NCBI GenBank assembly: GCA_028284905.1
Contig: JANQQU010000085.1
Span: 124,001 to 188,000 of the forward strand
Reading direction: 5' to 3'
Origin: Calditrichia bacterium
GTDB taxonomy: Bacteria; Calditrichota; Calditrichia; RBG-13-44-9; J075
DNA length: 64,000 nucleotides
In this document: piece by piece, positions 43,251-52,014 of the stretch
How positions within the stretch are numbered: position 1 is the stretch's first letter
How the letters are laid out: each line of letters opens with the position of its first letter
Made by a program: the position numbers and the translations under genes
The notes under the pieces: model-generated
The model's database searches: none
What the model was told of the DNA's origin: nothing
Seen by the model: only the letters and a program-made list of their open reading frames with translations

Positions 43251-45650
43251 TTGAACAGCGCACCCTTAGCTGGCATTGATATCGATATCGTGATTCAGGA
43301 GGCTGCTTTGAAGATTGATCCTACCGCTGATCTGCTCGACGTCATTATCTCCGAGACGCCGGGGCTTTTGACCGTTTTGCCAATACTTTACGTCGCCTGG
43401 GCCGACGGTGAATTATCCCCGGAAGAGCTGCATTCCATTCGTCAGAAACTTCAGGAAAAAGAATGGTTTTCCAGTAAAGAAAAGGCTTCCATTGCGCGTT
43501 GGCTGGATCCTGATCGTCCTCCGTCTCCACAATTGCTGAATGCCTGGTTGAAAGTGATTCGCGCGCATTCCGATGAGATCGACCCGGCAGTTCGCCGCTC
43601 TCTGGCATCCTGGGGGATTGAAATTGCCCAGGCAAGCGCCCACACCGAGGCGGAACACCTAGCAGATCCGAAAACGCAAACCGCCCTGGAAGAGATCGAA
43701 TCCATACTGGGGATTCTCAGTAACGAAGCAGTGCGGGAGATTCTTACAGATGCAACGGCCCTTCACCGCGATGAACCTTTTGGGGAATCGTCCCTTGATG
43801 TCGTTGCGATGAATCGCTTGCTGGAAGGTGAGCATCATGAACTGATGCACGACTTGTTTGCAATACTTTCCCGCCCGGAATTTCAGTATCCCTATGATAT
43901 TAAAAACGACGATTATCGGGAAAAAGTGCTTTCCTGGTGCCAAATACTGGCGGAGAAAGATTATGGCAAACTTTCTTTTCCCGAGGCGTATGGCGGAAAG
44001 GAAGATACGGCGGCTTTTGTTACCGCTTTTCAGACAATTGCTTATCATGACCTTAGCTTAGTGGTAAAATTTGGGGTGCAGTTCGGCTTGTTTGGTGGTA
44101 GCGTTTACAACCTTGGCAGCGAACACCATCACGAAAAATACCTGGCCGATATCGGGAGCATGGCCCTGCCCGGATGTTTTGCCATGACGGAAATCGGGCA
44201 TGGATCGAACGTACGCGATATCGAAACCACTGCTACCTATGATGCCGATAGCGACAGTTTTATTATCCATACGCCGCATGAAAATGCCCGGAAAGCTTAT
44301 ATCGGAAATGCCGCTGCCCATGGCGAGATGGCCACGGTTTTCGCCCAGCTGGAAATAGGGGAGAATAACTATGGCGTGCATGCCTTCGTCGTTCCGACTC
44401 GCGATAAAAAAGGAATGCCGTTGCCGGGCATCCAAATTGAAGATCATGGCCATAAGCTTGGATTGAACGGGGTTGATAATGGCATGATCAGTTTTGATCA
44501 GATAAAAATTCCCCGGGAAAATTTGCTCGATCGATTTGCCCAGGTGAACGAAGATGGCATCTACCATAGTGAAATCAATAGCGCCAGTAAACGCTTCTTT
44601 ACCATGCTGGGAACATTGGTTGGTGGCAGGGTGAGCATCGCTGCTGCTGCACTGAGTGCCGCCAAGTCCGCGTTAACGATTGCTGTGCGCTATGCCGGGC
44701 AGCGTCGCCAGTTTGGGCCGGCAGGTGCGCCGGAAACTCTGCTGCTGGATTATCCCAGCCATCAGCGCCGCTTGCTGCCACAAATCGCCAGTGCATACGC
44801 GCTGGATTTTGCTGTCAAGAAGCTGGTCGCCGATTATACTGCCAATGCTGCTGCCCCTTCCCGGGAAGTAGAAACGCTCGCCGCTGCGTTGAAGGCTTAC
44901 AGCTCCTGGCATGCCCGTGATGTGATTCAGGAATGCCGCGAATGTTGCGGGGGCGCTGGTTACATGGCAAACAATCGTTTTGCAAACTTAAAGGCGGACA
45001 CGGAGATATTCACGACCTTTGAAGGCGATAATATGGTGCTGATGCAGCTGGTGGCGAAAGGCCGTCTGACGGAATACAAACATCAATTCCACAATATGAA
45101 ACTCTTTGGACTATTGAAGTATGTGATTAGCCAGTCCGGGAAAAAGCTGGCGGAAATGAATGCGCTGGTAACCCGAATGACCGATCCGGAGCATCTCCGT
45201 GATGTGGACTTTCAGATGGGCGCTTTTGAATTCCGCGAGCATCATTTGCTGGTAACTGTCGCCCGCCGCCTGAAAAAACGGCTCGATGATGGTATGGATT
45301 CCTACCAGGCCTTTATGGAGTGTCAAAATCATTTGATCAACATGGCGCATGCCAGCGTCGAACGGGAAATTTTGGAAGCGTTTATCGCCGGCATCGCAAG
45401 CGTTGAAGATGAAGATTTGAAACGAATGCTGAAAACCCTGCGCAGCCTTTTTGCTCTCTACCGCATCGAGCGGGATAAAGGCTGGTTTATGGAAAATGGG
45501 TATATTGAAGAGGGAAAATCCAAGGCGATTCGCAAGGAAGTTGCGCGCCTTTGCCGGGAAATTCAACCGGATGCCATCAATTTAGTTAATGCCTTTGGTA
45601 TCCCGGATAGTTTGTTAGCTGCACCGATTGCTATGGGCACGGATGCCTGA
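43251..45650 (+). CDS. Acyl-CoA oxidase/dehydrogenase with N-terminal TerB-like domain
   Basis: A 799-residue protein, about 150 residues longer at the N-terminus than classical acyl-CoA oxidases. Residues ~35-150 look like a TerB/tellurite-resistance helical domain ('VLPILYVAWADGELSPEELH', with the acidic ADGxxSxEE motif). From ~190 the acyl-CoA oxidase fold follows: 'LSFPEAYGGKEDTAAFVTAF', 'FAMTEIGHGSNVRDIETTAT', 'RYAGQRRQFGP', 'CRECCGGAGYMANNRF' and the catalytic Glu at ~591 in 'TTFEGDNMVLMQ'. It would oxidise fatty acyl-CoA with FAD, making H2O2 or passing electrons to ETF. The start is a TTG; GAGGG lies 11 bp upstream. Confidence 0.87.
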   Translation: MNSAPLAGIDIDIVIQEAALKIDPTADLLDVIISETPGLLTVLPILYVAWADGELSPEELHSIRQKLQEKEWFSSKEKASIARWLDPDRPPSPQLLNAWLKVIRAHSDEIDPAVRRSLASWGIEIAQASAHTEAEHLADPKTQTALEEIESILGILSNEAVREILTDATALHRDEPFGESSLDVVAMNRLLEGEHHELMHDLFAILSRPEFQYPYDIKNDDYREKVLSWCQILAEKDYGKLSFPEAYGGKEDTAAFVTAFQTIAYHDLSLVVKFGVQFGLFGGSVYNLGSEHHHEKYLADIGSMALPGCFAMTEIGHGSNVRDIETTATYDADSDSFIIHTPHENARKAYIGNAAAHGEMATVFAQLEIGENNYGVHAFVVPTRDKKGMPLPGIQIEDHGHKLGLNGVDNGMISFDQIKIPRENLLDRFAQVNEDGIYHSEINSASKRFFTMLGTLVGGRVSIAAAALSAAKSALTIAVRYAGQRRQFGPAGAPETLLLDYPSHQRRLLPQIASAYALDFAVKKLVADYTANAAAPSREVETLAAALKAYSSWHARDVIQECRECCGGAGYMANNRFANLKADTEIFTTFEGDNMVLMQLVAKGRLTEYKHQFHNMKLFGLLKYVISQSGKKLAEMNALVTRMTDPEHLRDVDFQMGAFEFREHHLLVTVARRLKKRLDDGMDSYQAFMECQNHLINMAHASVEREILEAFIAGIASVEDEDLKRMLKTLRSLFALYRIERDKGWFMENGYIEEGKSKAIRKEVARLCREIQPDAINLVNAFGIPDSLLAAPIAMGTDA

Positions 45651-45710
45651 TTTGTAAACGATATCAGATCCTTGAAATAATATTATCAACTGTCAAACGC
45701 TGGAGATTTT

Positions 45711-46268
45711 ATGAAGAATGCTTATCTGGAGCCCTTGCTGGAAATGATTGAATCGGTAAATAAACAGGTAGAAAGTGAATTCAAGCATTTAAGCGAGGCG
45801 CAACTTAACTGGAAACCCAATCCGAAATCCTGGAGTGTCGCCGAAAATCTAAGCCATATTATGACAACGAATCGGCAATATGATAAAATCTTTTCGGCAG
45901 CATTGAGTGGCAATTTAACATCAAATTTCTGGCAAAAAATTCCCGGGTTTCCCAGTCTTTTCGGAAATATGTTAAAAAAAGGCGTTCATCCGGATACGCC
46001 TCGTAAATTGAAAACGGCTGCAGCCTTCGAGCCCACCAGCAGCGATTTATCGGCGAATATCGTTAAAGAATTTATTAAGCAGCAAAAAAGTTTGTCCGAG
46101 ACTCTAGAAAAGCTGGATGCTGCCGATCATACTAAAATTGTATCCTCACCGATAGCGGATATGATTGTTTACAGTCTGCAGGATGCAATAACGATCATTG
46201 TTACCCACGAGCAGCGCCATGTCAATCAGGCACGGCAGGTAATGGAAATGGCCGAATTTCCCAAGTAA
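45711..46268 (+). CDS. DinB superfamily protein
   Basis: A 185-residue four-helix protein of the DinB/YfiT-like metalloenzyme fold. The start 'LEPLLEMIESVNKQVESEFK' and 'LNWKPNPKSWSVAENLSHIM' give the first metal His; 'ITIIVTHEQRHVNQARQVME' near the C-terminus gives the last two. Many members are metal-dependent thiol (bacillithiol, mycothiol) S-transferases, others have no known reaction. CTGGAG precedes the ATG by 7 bp. Confidence 0.85.
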   Translation: MKNAYLEPLLEMIESVNKQVESEFKHLSEAQLNWKPNPKSWSVAENLSHIMTTNRQYDKIFSAALSGNLTSNFWQKIPGFPSLFGNMLKKGVHPDTPRKLKTAAAFEPTSSDLSANIVKEFIKQQKSLSETLEKLDAADHTKIVSSPIADMIVYSLQDAITIIVTHEQRHVNQARQVMEMAEFPK

Positions 46269-46296
46269 GTTAGATCGAATAAAGGACTATGGATTC

Positions 46297-47628
46297 ATGT
46301 TGAAGGAAACGATTGTGAAGCGTGTTTATTGGCAGATTATTCTACTTCTCTTATTCATTATTCTCTCCGCCTGTAGTAAAGATGGAGAAAAAGAAACGCC
46401 CGCAGCACCGATTGTTAAAGATGTTATTTACTATTATTCCGCCGCTTTTCAGGCTTATGAGCAACAGGATTTTGGGGCTTTTCTGGCAAATATGCGCGAA
46501 GTTGCCAAAGTCCGCAAAAAGAACCCTCGGGTGATGTATAATCTCGCCGTAGCACACACCCTGTTTAATCAGCCGGACAGTGCCATTCTTCTCCTGGAGA
46601 AAATCGCCGCAGCCGGTTTGGCTTACCCGGCAGCAACAGACAATGATTTTCTAGCGCTACAAGAATTACCGGCATTCCAGGAAGTGATAAAGAAATTCGA
46701 GAAAAATCGTGAGCCGGTCGGCAGTAGTAGTATGGCTTTCCGTATTGAAGAAAAGGGGTTGATTCATGAAGGTATCGCTTTTGATGAATATGGGGAACAT
46801 TTTTACGTCAGCAGCGTGCGGGAACGGAAAATCTTTCAAGTGCTTGCCGGAGAGAAGACCTTGCGATTTAGTAAGATCGATGACGGTCTCTGGGGCGTCT
46901 TTGGTATGAAGGCTGATGCCAATCGCCGCATATTATGGGTTTGCACCGGTACTGTGCCGGAGATGGCCGGATTTAATAGTAATGCGAAGAAGCAAACCGG
47001 TCTCTTCAAATATGACCTCGAAGAAGAAAGTATTACTGGTAGGTATCTGCTGGAAGATAACGGAGAGCATCTCTTTGGCGATTTGGCATTGGCCGCGAAT
47101 GGTGATGTTTACCTCTCGGACAGTTTTTCCCCGACAATTTACCGCCTGAAAAATGGTGCTGATTCTTTGGAGATTTTCATTCAGGACGAACGATGGGGAT
47201 CGCCGCAAGGGATCACTTTTTCCACGGATGAAAGTTATCTCTTTGTTGCGGATTATCTTAGCAACATCTACCGCATTGACCTGAATAGCAGGGAGGTTCT
47301 CGAGCTACCGCATCCGGAAAATGCGATTGTCAGCGGCATTGATGGCTTGTACTTCCATAAGGGAGATTTACTGGCGATTCAGAACGGCGTTTTGCCACAC
47401 CGGATTATTCGCGTGCATTTGAGTGAGACGATGGATGAAATTAGCCAGGTGAGTGTCCTGGAAGCTAATAATCCACTTTTTAACGAACCAACTCTCGGTG
47501 TGCCGGTGGGGAATATTTTCTACTTTGTTGCAAATAGCCAATGGGGCAGCACCCTGGATGCGGAAGGCAATCGTCAGCCAGATGAAAAATTACAATTCGC
47601 CCGCATTATGAAAATGCGCTTGTGGTAA
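46297..47628 (+). CDS. Lipoprotein with SMP-30/NHL-like beta-propeller
   Basis: A 443-residue lipoprotein; GTG 46315 is an alternative start with GAAGGAA 8 bp upstream and an equally good signal ('WQIILLLLFIILSACSKDG'). A short TPR-like segment (~45-130: 'YYYSAAFQAYEQQDFGAFLA', 'PRVMYNLAVAHTLFNQPDSA') leads to a propeller (~145-443) of the gluconolactonase/SMP-30 kind: 'LIHEGIAFDEYGEHFYVSSV', 'GDLALAANGDVYLSDSFSP', 'SPQGITFSTDESYLFVADYL'. The reaction, if any, is unknown. Confidence 0.75.
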   Translation: MLKETIVKRVYWQIILLLLFIILSACSKDGEKETPAAPIVKDVIYYYSAAFQAYEQQDFGAFLANMREVAKVRKKNPRVMYNLAVAHTLFNQPDSAILLLEKIAAAGLAYPAATDNDFLALQELPAFQEVIKKFEKNREPVGSSSMAFRIEEKGLIHEGIAFDEYGEHFYVSSVRERKIFQVLAGEKTLRFSKIDDGLWGVFGMKADANRRILWVCTGTVPEMAGFNSNAKKQTGLFKYDLEEESITGRYLLEDNGEHLFGDLALAANGDVYLSDSFSPTIYRLKNGADSLEIFIQDERWGSPQGITFSTDESYLFVADYLSNIYRIDLNSREVLELPHPENAIVSGIDGLYFHKGDLLAIQNGVLPHRIIRVHLSETMDEISQVSVLEANNPLFNEPTLGVPVGNIFYFVANSQWGSTLDAEGNRQPDEKLQFARIMKMRLW

Positions 47629-47697
47629 AATCGCTATTTCATAGCAGTTGCGTTTGCAAATTATAACTGAGTCGTTCAAGGGGTATTCAGTGTTATG

Positions 47698-47804
47698 TAA
47701 GGATGCCCGCAAAACACGCGAATCACGCAAAAAAAGAGTCGGTCCAATTTTTTATATACTTTCCAATATTTTCGCGTATTTCGAGTGTTTTGCAAGCATC
47801 CTTA
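47698..47804. repeat. Imperfect ~35-bp inverted repeat with a 9-nt periodic word
   Basis: The arm at 47698-47732 (TAAGGATGCCCGCAAAACAC and onward) and the arm at 47769-47804 match at about 30 of 36 positions in inverted orientation. The left arm iterates a 9-mer (CGCAAAACA, CGCGAATCA, CGCAAAAAA). It lies between the convergent lipoprotein and DoxX genes and may stop transcription from both sides. Confidence 0.8.
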
Positions 47805-47809
47805 TTCAT

Positions 47810-48196
47810 TTATTTTCTCGCCGGGTTGTTGCTTAAAACAACCTGAAAGTGCTCCCAATACGCATAAATCAAAACTCCTAAAGCAGCAATAATCAGAATC
47901 GCCATTGGCAATAGCTGTGGATCGAGAAAAAAGTGGAAGAGAAAGATAGTTACCGCAACAGGCGTTAGCAGGGTAATCGCCAATAGCGGATAGCGATTGA
48001 GCAGCAACAGCAGTCCGCCGGCAACTTCAACTGCTTTTACAACATAGAGCATTCCGCTGGAAATTAAAATTCCCATAAAATTGGCGGCTTCACCACTCAT
48101 TGGCGGTGGTTGGATGAAAACAAAAAAGCCATTCAATCCAAAAACAAAAAATACTGCACCGAGAAAAATACGGGCAAGCATCACAGCGATTTTCAT
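47810..48196 (-). CDS. DoxX family membrane protein
   Basis: A 128-residue protein with four membrane helices. The start 'VMLARIFLGAVFFVFGLNGF' and 'GMLYVVKAVEVAGGLLLLLN' followed by 'RYPLLAITLLTPVAVTIFLF' are typical of DoxX/DoxX-like proteins. GGGAGATG before the ATG supports the start. The family is linked loosely to quinone or thiol redox processes in the membrane; no specific role can be given. Confidence 0.85.
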   Translation of the reverse strand: MKIAVMLARIFLGAVFFVFGLNGFFVFIQPPPMSGEAANFMGILISSGMLYVVKAVEVAGGLLLLLNRYPLLAITLLTPVAVTIFLFHFFLDPQLLPMAILIIAALGVLIYAYWEHFQVVLSNNPARK

Positions 48197-48383
48197 AACA
48201 TCTCCCTAATTAGTATTCAAATTTATTTGAAGTGCTTCAATGATCGTCAGTATCGCTAAATCCAGAGAAATATGAAAGAATTTCTGCACTTTTGGAGTAC
48301 ATTATGTTTTTTTCTGTATTTTTGGTAATATGATGAATTGGTAGCGGAAAATAATAAGATGAATCAGCGATTCAGGAGATAAA

Positions 48384-49499
48384 ATGACGGAATCCACGGG
48401 AAAAAAGAATAAGAAATCTTTTGAAGATACTGTGATAACGCTGGCCATTCTGATTGGTTTGGGCGGCGGCGTTTGGTTGTTGTTTTTGCGGAATAGCGGC
48501 ATGTACACTGCCTCAGCAATCTTTTTCGGATTGGCGCTAACGGCATTTACGCATCGCTTTTTGGGAGGCATCGATAATAACACCAATTTCACCATCGGTA
48601 CTTTGAAGGTAACCGGGACGATTGCTGTTCTGCTCGGCTCCTTTTGGTTGATCAATAATTCTCTGAAAGAATCGATTGCTGAAGGCCCCCAGGGTTTTAT
48701 GCTGCCAGCGGCAATTCAGCAAGGCAATGTATTCTTCTTTGACGAAAAAGGAGAACCGCTGGAATTTACTTTTGAGAATGATGGTGCCGACCCATTAATT
48801 GTACCGAAAGTGCCGGCGAATAAGTTTAAAACAACCTCCCGGGATCTTTCTATTGAAAGTGGTCAGGCTTTCGTAAAAGCGAAGGATAGCGATATTTACC
48901 TCGGCGTTATCGGTCAGAATCTCAGTGACATCAGTGATCAATTCCTAACGCCGCGGCAGAATCTTAGCCTGGGCATGTATTACAGTCAGGTAACGGATAA
49001 GAAGACTTCTCCGCAAACCCGGCGGGATGCGAATCAGGCAATTCATTATCTCCGAAAAGTATTGCAGGGAAAAAATACGGACAGCGTTATCCGCTTGCAG
49101 GCGCTCAATCAGATGTATTTCCTTACCCAATATTTGAAAAAAGCCACAGATTTCGAATTAGTGCTGAGCAGCCTGCAGGAACTGAAGCATGGTTACCAGA
49201 TGCACCTGGAATTAGGTGGTGTTTACATTGCTTATGCAAATACATCTGCTGCGGATCCCACTCTTCAACGTAAGAAAGCCTTACTGCAGTATCTGAAAAG
49301 CCTTAGTCGCACGCCTCGCCTCGACGATAAGAAAAATAAATCGGAGATCGCTATTGTAAAAACCTTGCTGAATGTCTATCTCTCTTCCCGGGACGACTTC
49401 TTCCGCCGGGAGGCAAAGAACATCCTGCGCAGCATTGATAAAAATGATCGCCGTAAATTGAATGAGTATATTAGTGCGATTGAGTCATCTTTAGGGTAG
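48384..49499 (+). CDS. Hypothetical membrane protein
   Basis: A 371-residue protein of no recognised family. Three membrane helices lie in the first ~95 residues ('ITLAILIGLGGGVWLLFL', 'YTASAIFFGLALTAF', 'LKVTGTIAVLLGSFWLI'), followed by a large soluble part. Residues ~130-175 look beta-rich, and from ~195 the protein is helical and may be TPR/HEAT-like ('TRRDANQAIHYLRKVLQG', 'RLQALNQMYFLTQYLKKATD', 'EAKNILRSIDKNDRRKLNEY'). AGGAG stands before the ATG. It converges with msrAB. Confidence 0.65.
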   Translation: MTESTGKKNKKSFEDTVITLAILIGLGGGVWLLFLRNSGMYTASAIFFGLALTAFTHRFLGGIDNNTNFTIGTLKVTGTIAVLLGSFWLINNSLKESIAEGPQGFMLPAAIQQGNVFFFDEKGEPLEFTFENDGADPLIVPKVPANKFKTTSRDLSIESGQAFVKAKDSDIYLGVIGQNLSDISDQFLTPRQNLSLGMYYSQVTDKKTSPQTRRDANQAIHYLRKVLQGKNTDSVIRLQALNQMYFLTQYLKKATDFELVLSSLQELKHGYQMHLELGGVYIAYANTSAADPTLQRKKALLQYLKSLSRTPRLDDKKNKSEIAIVKTLLNVYLSSRDDFFRREAKNILRSIDKNDRRKLNEYISAIESSLG

Positions 49500-49545
49500 G
49501 GAAGCTAACTAAGAAATTATTATAACAGAGTTTCGCAAGAAAATA

Positions 49546-49573
49546 CGTTCCCAAAGTCGAAACTTTGGGAACG
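49546..49573. terminator. Perfect 12-bp hairpin between convergent genes
   Basis: CGTTCCCAAAGT, loop CGAA, ACTTTGGGAACG. It lies 46 bp after the plus-strand gene and 25 bp after the msrAB stop. It has no long T-run but is well placed as a two-way stop; it may also be one copy of a dispersed repeat. Confidence 0.6.
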
Positions 49574-49598
49574 AGATTAAAACGTTTATTAAGGCGCC

Positions 49599-50678
49599 CT
49601 ATTCAAACAACTTCACAAACTCGCCATATCCCTCTTTCTGCAAATCATCTTTCGGGATAAACCGTAAAGATGCCGAATTAATGCAATAGCGTAAGCCGGT
49701 CGGTCGCGGACCATCCGGGAAGACATGACCAAGGTGGGAATCTCCAATTTTGCTGCGCACTTCCGTCCGTTCTACCCAAAGTTTTCGGTCCACTTTCTCA
49801 ACGATGTTTTCTGCAAGCAGCGGACGGGTAAAACTTGGCCAGCCGGTGCCGGATTTATACTTGTCGGTCGAGCTAAACAGTGGCTCTCCGGAGACAATAT
49901 CCACATAAATGCCTTCCGCTTTGTTATCCCAAAACTCATTAGAAAAAGCGCGTTCGGTGCCATCTTCCTGGGTTACATAGTATTGTAGCTGGGAGAGCGT
50001 GTTTTTTAAGGTCGCATCATCCGGTTTCTCGAAATTCCGCCAGCTGGTTTTGCTACTGGTCTTGCTGCTGCTTTTGCTACTGTTTCTCCAGGTTTGCTCG
50101 ATAAACTTGTCCCGTCCGGAACCGGTGCGGTAGCGCTGATAATGCGCCGGGTTCTTCTTGTAATAATCCTGATGATATTCCTCCGCCGGATAAAACTTAC
50201 CCGCCGGGCGAATCGGGGTGACAATCGACTTGTCGAAAACACCGGACGCATCTAATACGGTCTTTGATTTTTCCGCCAGGGCTTTCTGATTGTCATCGTG
50301 ATAGAAAATTGCCGAGGTATATTGATGGCCGCGATCGTAAAAAGAACCGCCGGCATCGGTCGGGTCAAATTGTCTCCAGAAATAATCCAGCAATTCCTGG
50401 TAACTCACTTTTTTCGGGTCAAATGTTATTTCAACAGCTTCGATATGGCGGGTTTGGCCGGAGCTGACCTGCTTATATGTCGGGTTGACTATCTCACCAC
50501 CGGTGTATCCGGATACTGCAGATTCTACACCATCCAGCTTATCAAATGGTGCTTCGATGCACCAGAAACAACCACCGGCAAAAGTGGCTTTTTCCAGACG
50601 GGGCTGATTTGCATAGAGAAAGCCGAATACTACTAAAATGAACAAAATTAAATTGACAGGTTTAAATACAGTTTTCAT
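49599..50678 (-). CDS. msrAB: Exported bifunctional peptide methionine sulfoxide reductase MsrA/MsrB
   Basis: A 359-residue fusion. ATG at 50678 has GGAG 6-7 bp upstream and gives a Sec signal ('[18 protein letters not shown]'). MsrA is at ~28-190 with the catalytic Cys 37 in '[11 protein letters not shown]', '[20 protein letters not shown]' and '[20 protein letters not shown]'. A low-complexity Ser/Lys/Thr linker (~200-220) leads to MsrB (~225-359) with '[10 protein letters not shown]'-type '[13 protein letters not shown]', '[19 protein letters not shown]' and catalytic Cys 332. The CxxC zinc sites found in many MsrB proteins are absent. It repairs both sulfoxide epimers of oxidised methionine in the envelope. 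Confidence 0.94.
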   Translation of the reverse strand: MKTVFKPVNLILFILVVFGFLYANQPRLEKATFAGGCFWCIEAPFDKLDGVESAVSGYTGGEIVNPTYKQVSSGQTRHIEAVEITFDPKKVSYQELLDYFWRQFDPTDAGGSFYDRGHQYTSAIFYHDDNQKALAEKSKTVLDASGVFDKSIVTPIRPAGKFYPAEEYHQDYYKKNPAHYQRYRTGSGRDKFIEQTWRNSSKSSSKTSSKTSWRNFEKPDDATLKNTLSQLQYYVTQEDGTERAFSNEFWDNKAEGIYVDIVSGEPLFSSTDKYKSGTGWPSFTRPLLAENIVEKVDRKLWVERTEVRSKIGDSHLGHVFPDGPRPTGLRYCINSASLRFIPKDDLQKEGYGEFVKLFE

Positions 50679-50923
50679 GGTATCTCCAGATTGCGCTTTT
50701 AGATATTTACTCACATTCACTTGAGCTTTAACGTTTCAAAAACATCGAATAATCATTGTAAATCTTACGATGATTCTGAATTTCGTATCCCTAAAATAAG
50801 CGTTTTCAGAAAATTCTGTGTAATTACCATGACAAAAATTAAAAACATTCGCTGTCACATATAGCATTCACTCAAATCCTGCAAGGTACCGCAGTAACAA
50901 ACAATCATAGTTGCCCAACTACT

Positions 50924-50951
50924 TAAAGCCTAAAGCCTTCTGCCTATGGCC
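50924..50951. repeat. Degenerate 7-nt tandem array at the 3' end of the ada-like gene
   Basis: Four heptamers in a row: TAAAGCC, TAAAGCC, TTCTGCC, TATGGCC. It covers the stop codon of the minus-strand gene. Unlike the other periodic loci it has no clear inverted partner nearby. Confidence 0.55.
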
Positions 50952-51813
50952 TGCTTTCCAAAGCCACTTCCCGCTGTGCAGCTTCCCAGCCAATAATCGC
51001 TTTCTTCCGGGCAGCCCCCCAGCGATACTTATGAATAATGCCCATTTTGCGAATGACCCGGTGACAGGGAATCAAAAAGGCGATCGGATTATTGGCCACG
51101 GCGCTGGCCACTGCCCGCACTGCCCTGGGATTACCGATTTGCCGGGCAATATCTTCATAGGATAACACCATCCCGGAAGGTATTGTCAGTAACGCTTCCC
51201 AAACCTTGATTTGAAAATTGGTGCCTTTTAAGACCAGGTGTAACGGTTTATCAAGAGATTGGTTCGCCCCACCAAAAACTTGTTGAATCAGCAGCTGTGC
51301 ACCAGCTTGATCATACTCGATATTGGCATTCTGCCAGTGGCTCTTTAATTCTGTTTCGGCATCCCGGGGATGATCTTCCGGGAGGAACATTAAGTTACAA
51401 ATACCTCGCTCTGTAAAAGCCAGCAGGCACTGCCCAAATGGGCTGGGATGAATGCCGTAGCGAATAGTGAGCCCTGCGCCCTTGTTCTTGAATTCTCCCG
51501 GCGTTACCGCTTCGCAGCTGACGAAGAGATCGTGCAAGCGGCTGGGACTGGAAAAGCCGCTATCAAATGTGGTATCGAGCAGATTCTGTGATTCATGCAG
51601 TAAGGTCTTCGCGTATTCCTTGGTGAGGAACTGCAAAAATCGTTTTGGGCTGATGCCGATCCAGCGACTGAATATCCGTTGAAAATGAAATTCACTGACA
51701 TTCGCCGCTGCTGCGACAGCCGCCAGTTCCGGTTGATTTTGCACATTTGCTTCCAGGAACTCTATTGCTTTTTCTATTTTCTGAAAATCTTCCGAGGATT
51801 GTTTCAGGTCCAT
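50944..51813 (-). CDS. AraC-type regulator fused to O6-methylguanine-DNA methyltransferase (Ada-like)
   Basis: A 289-residue fusion. Residues ~10-105 are an AraC/XylS helix-turn-helix ('LAAVAAAANVSEFHFQRIFS', 'GISPKRFLQFLTKEYA'); ~115-285 are the Ogt/AGT domain with 'FQIKVWEALLTIPSGMVLSY', 'NPRAVRAVASAVANNPIAFL' and the alkyl-acceptor Cys 250 in 'IPCHRVIRKMG'. It lacks the N-terminal zinc domain of E. coli Ada whose Cys senses methylphosphotriesters, so transcriptional switching, if any, must work differently. It removes alkyl groups from guanine in DNA irreversibly. The ~265 bp between it and msrAB are AT-rich. Confidence 0.92.
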   Translation of the reverse strand: MDLKQSSEDFQKIEKAIEFLEANVQNQPELAAVAAAANVSEFHFQRIFSRWIGISPKRFLQFLTKEYAKTLLHESQNLLDTTFDSGFSSPSRLHDLFVSCEAVTPGEFKNKGAGLTIRYGIHPSPFGQCLLAFTERGICNLMFLPEDHPRDAETELKSHWQNANIEYDQAGAQLLIQQVFGGANQSLDKPLHLVLKGTNFQIKVWEALLTIPSGMVLSYEDIARQIGNPRAVRAVASAVANNPIAFLIPCHRVIRKMGIIHKYRWGAARKKAIIGWEAAQREVALESRP

Positions 51814-52014
51814 TTTATCCCTTTCTTTTGCTTTTTCAATATCTGTAAATATGATACACTGCGCCAGTAATTTCTGCCACCCGATTCTTGCGGAAGATTT
51901 GGTTTAACAGGCATCTTTTCGGAGGTGGAAGAATAAAGTAGAATCAAAGATTGTTATTTCAGTTGCTTGGCGACTATATTGTTTGAAATTGTTTTACAGG
52001 GAGAAAGAAAATCA

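Noticed and set aside
47648-47836. 62-codon open frame between the lipoprotein and DoxX genes
   Set aside because: It runs straight through the inverted repeat, has no ribosome site and overlaps the end of doxX; it is a by-product of the repeat.
50119-50251. Arg-rich minus-strand frame within the msrAB region
   Set aside because: It is a different frame of the msrAB coding sequence with biased composition; the msrA motifs are unambiguous.
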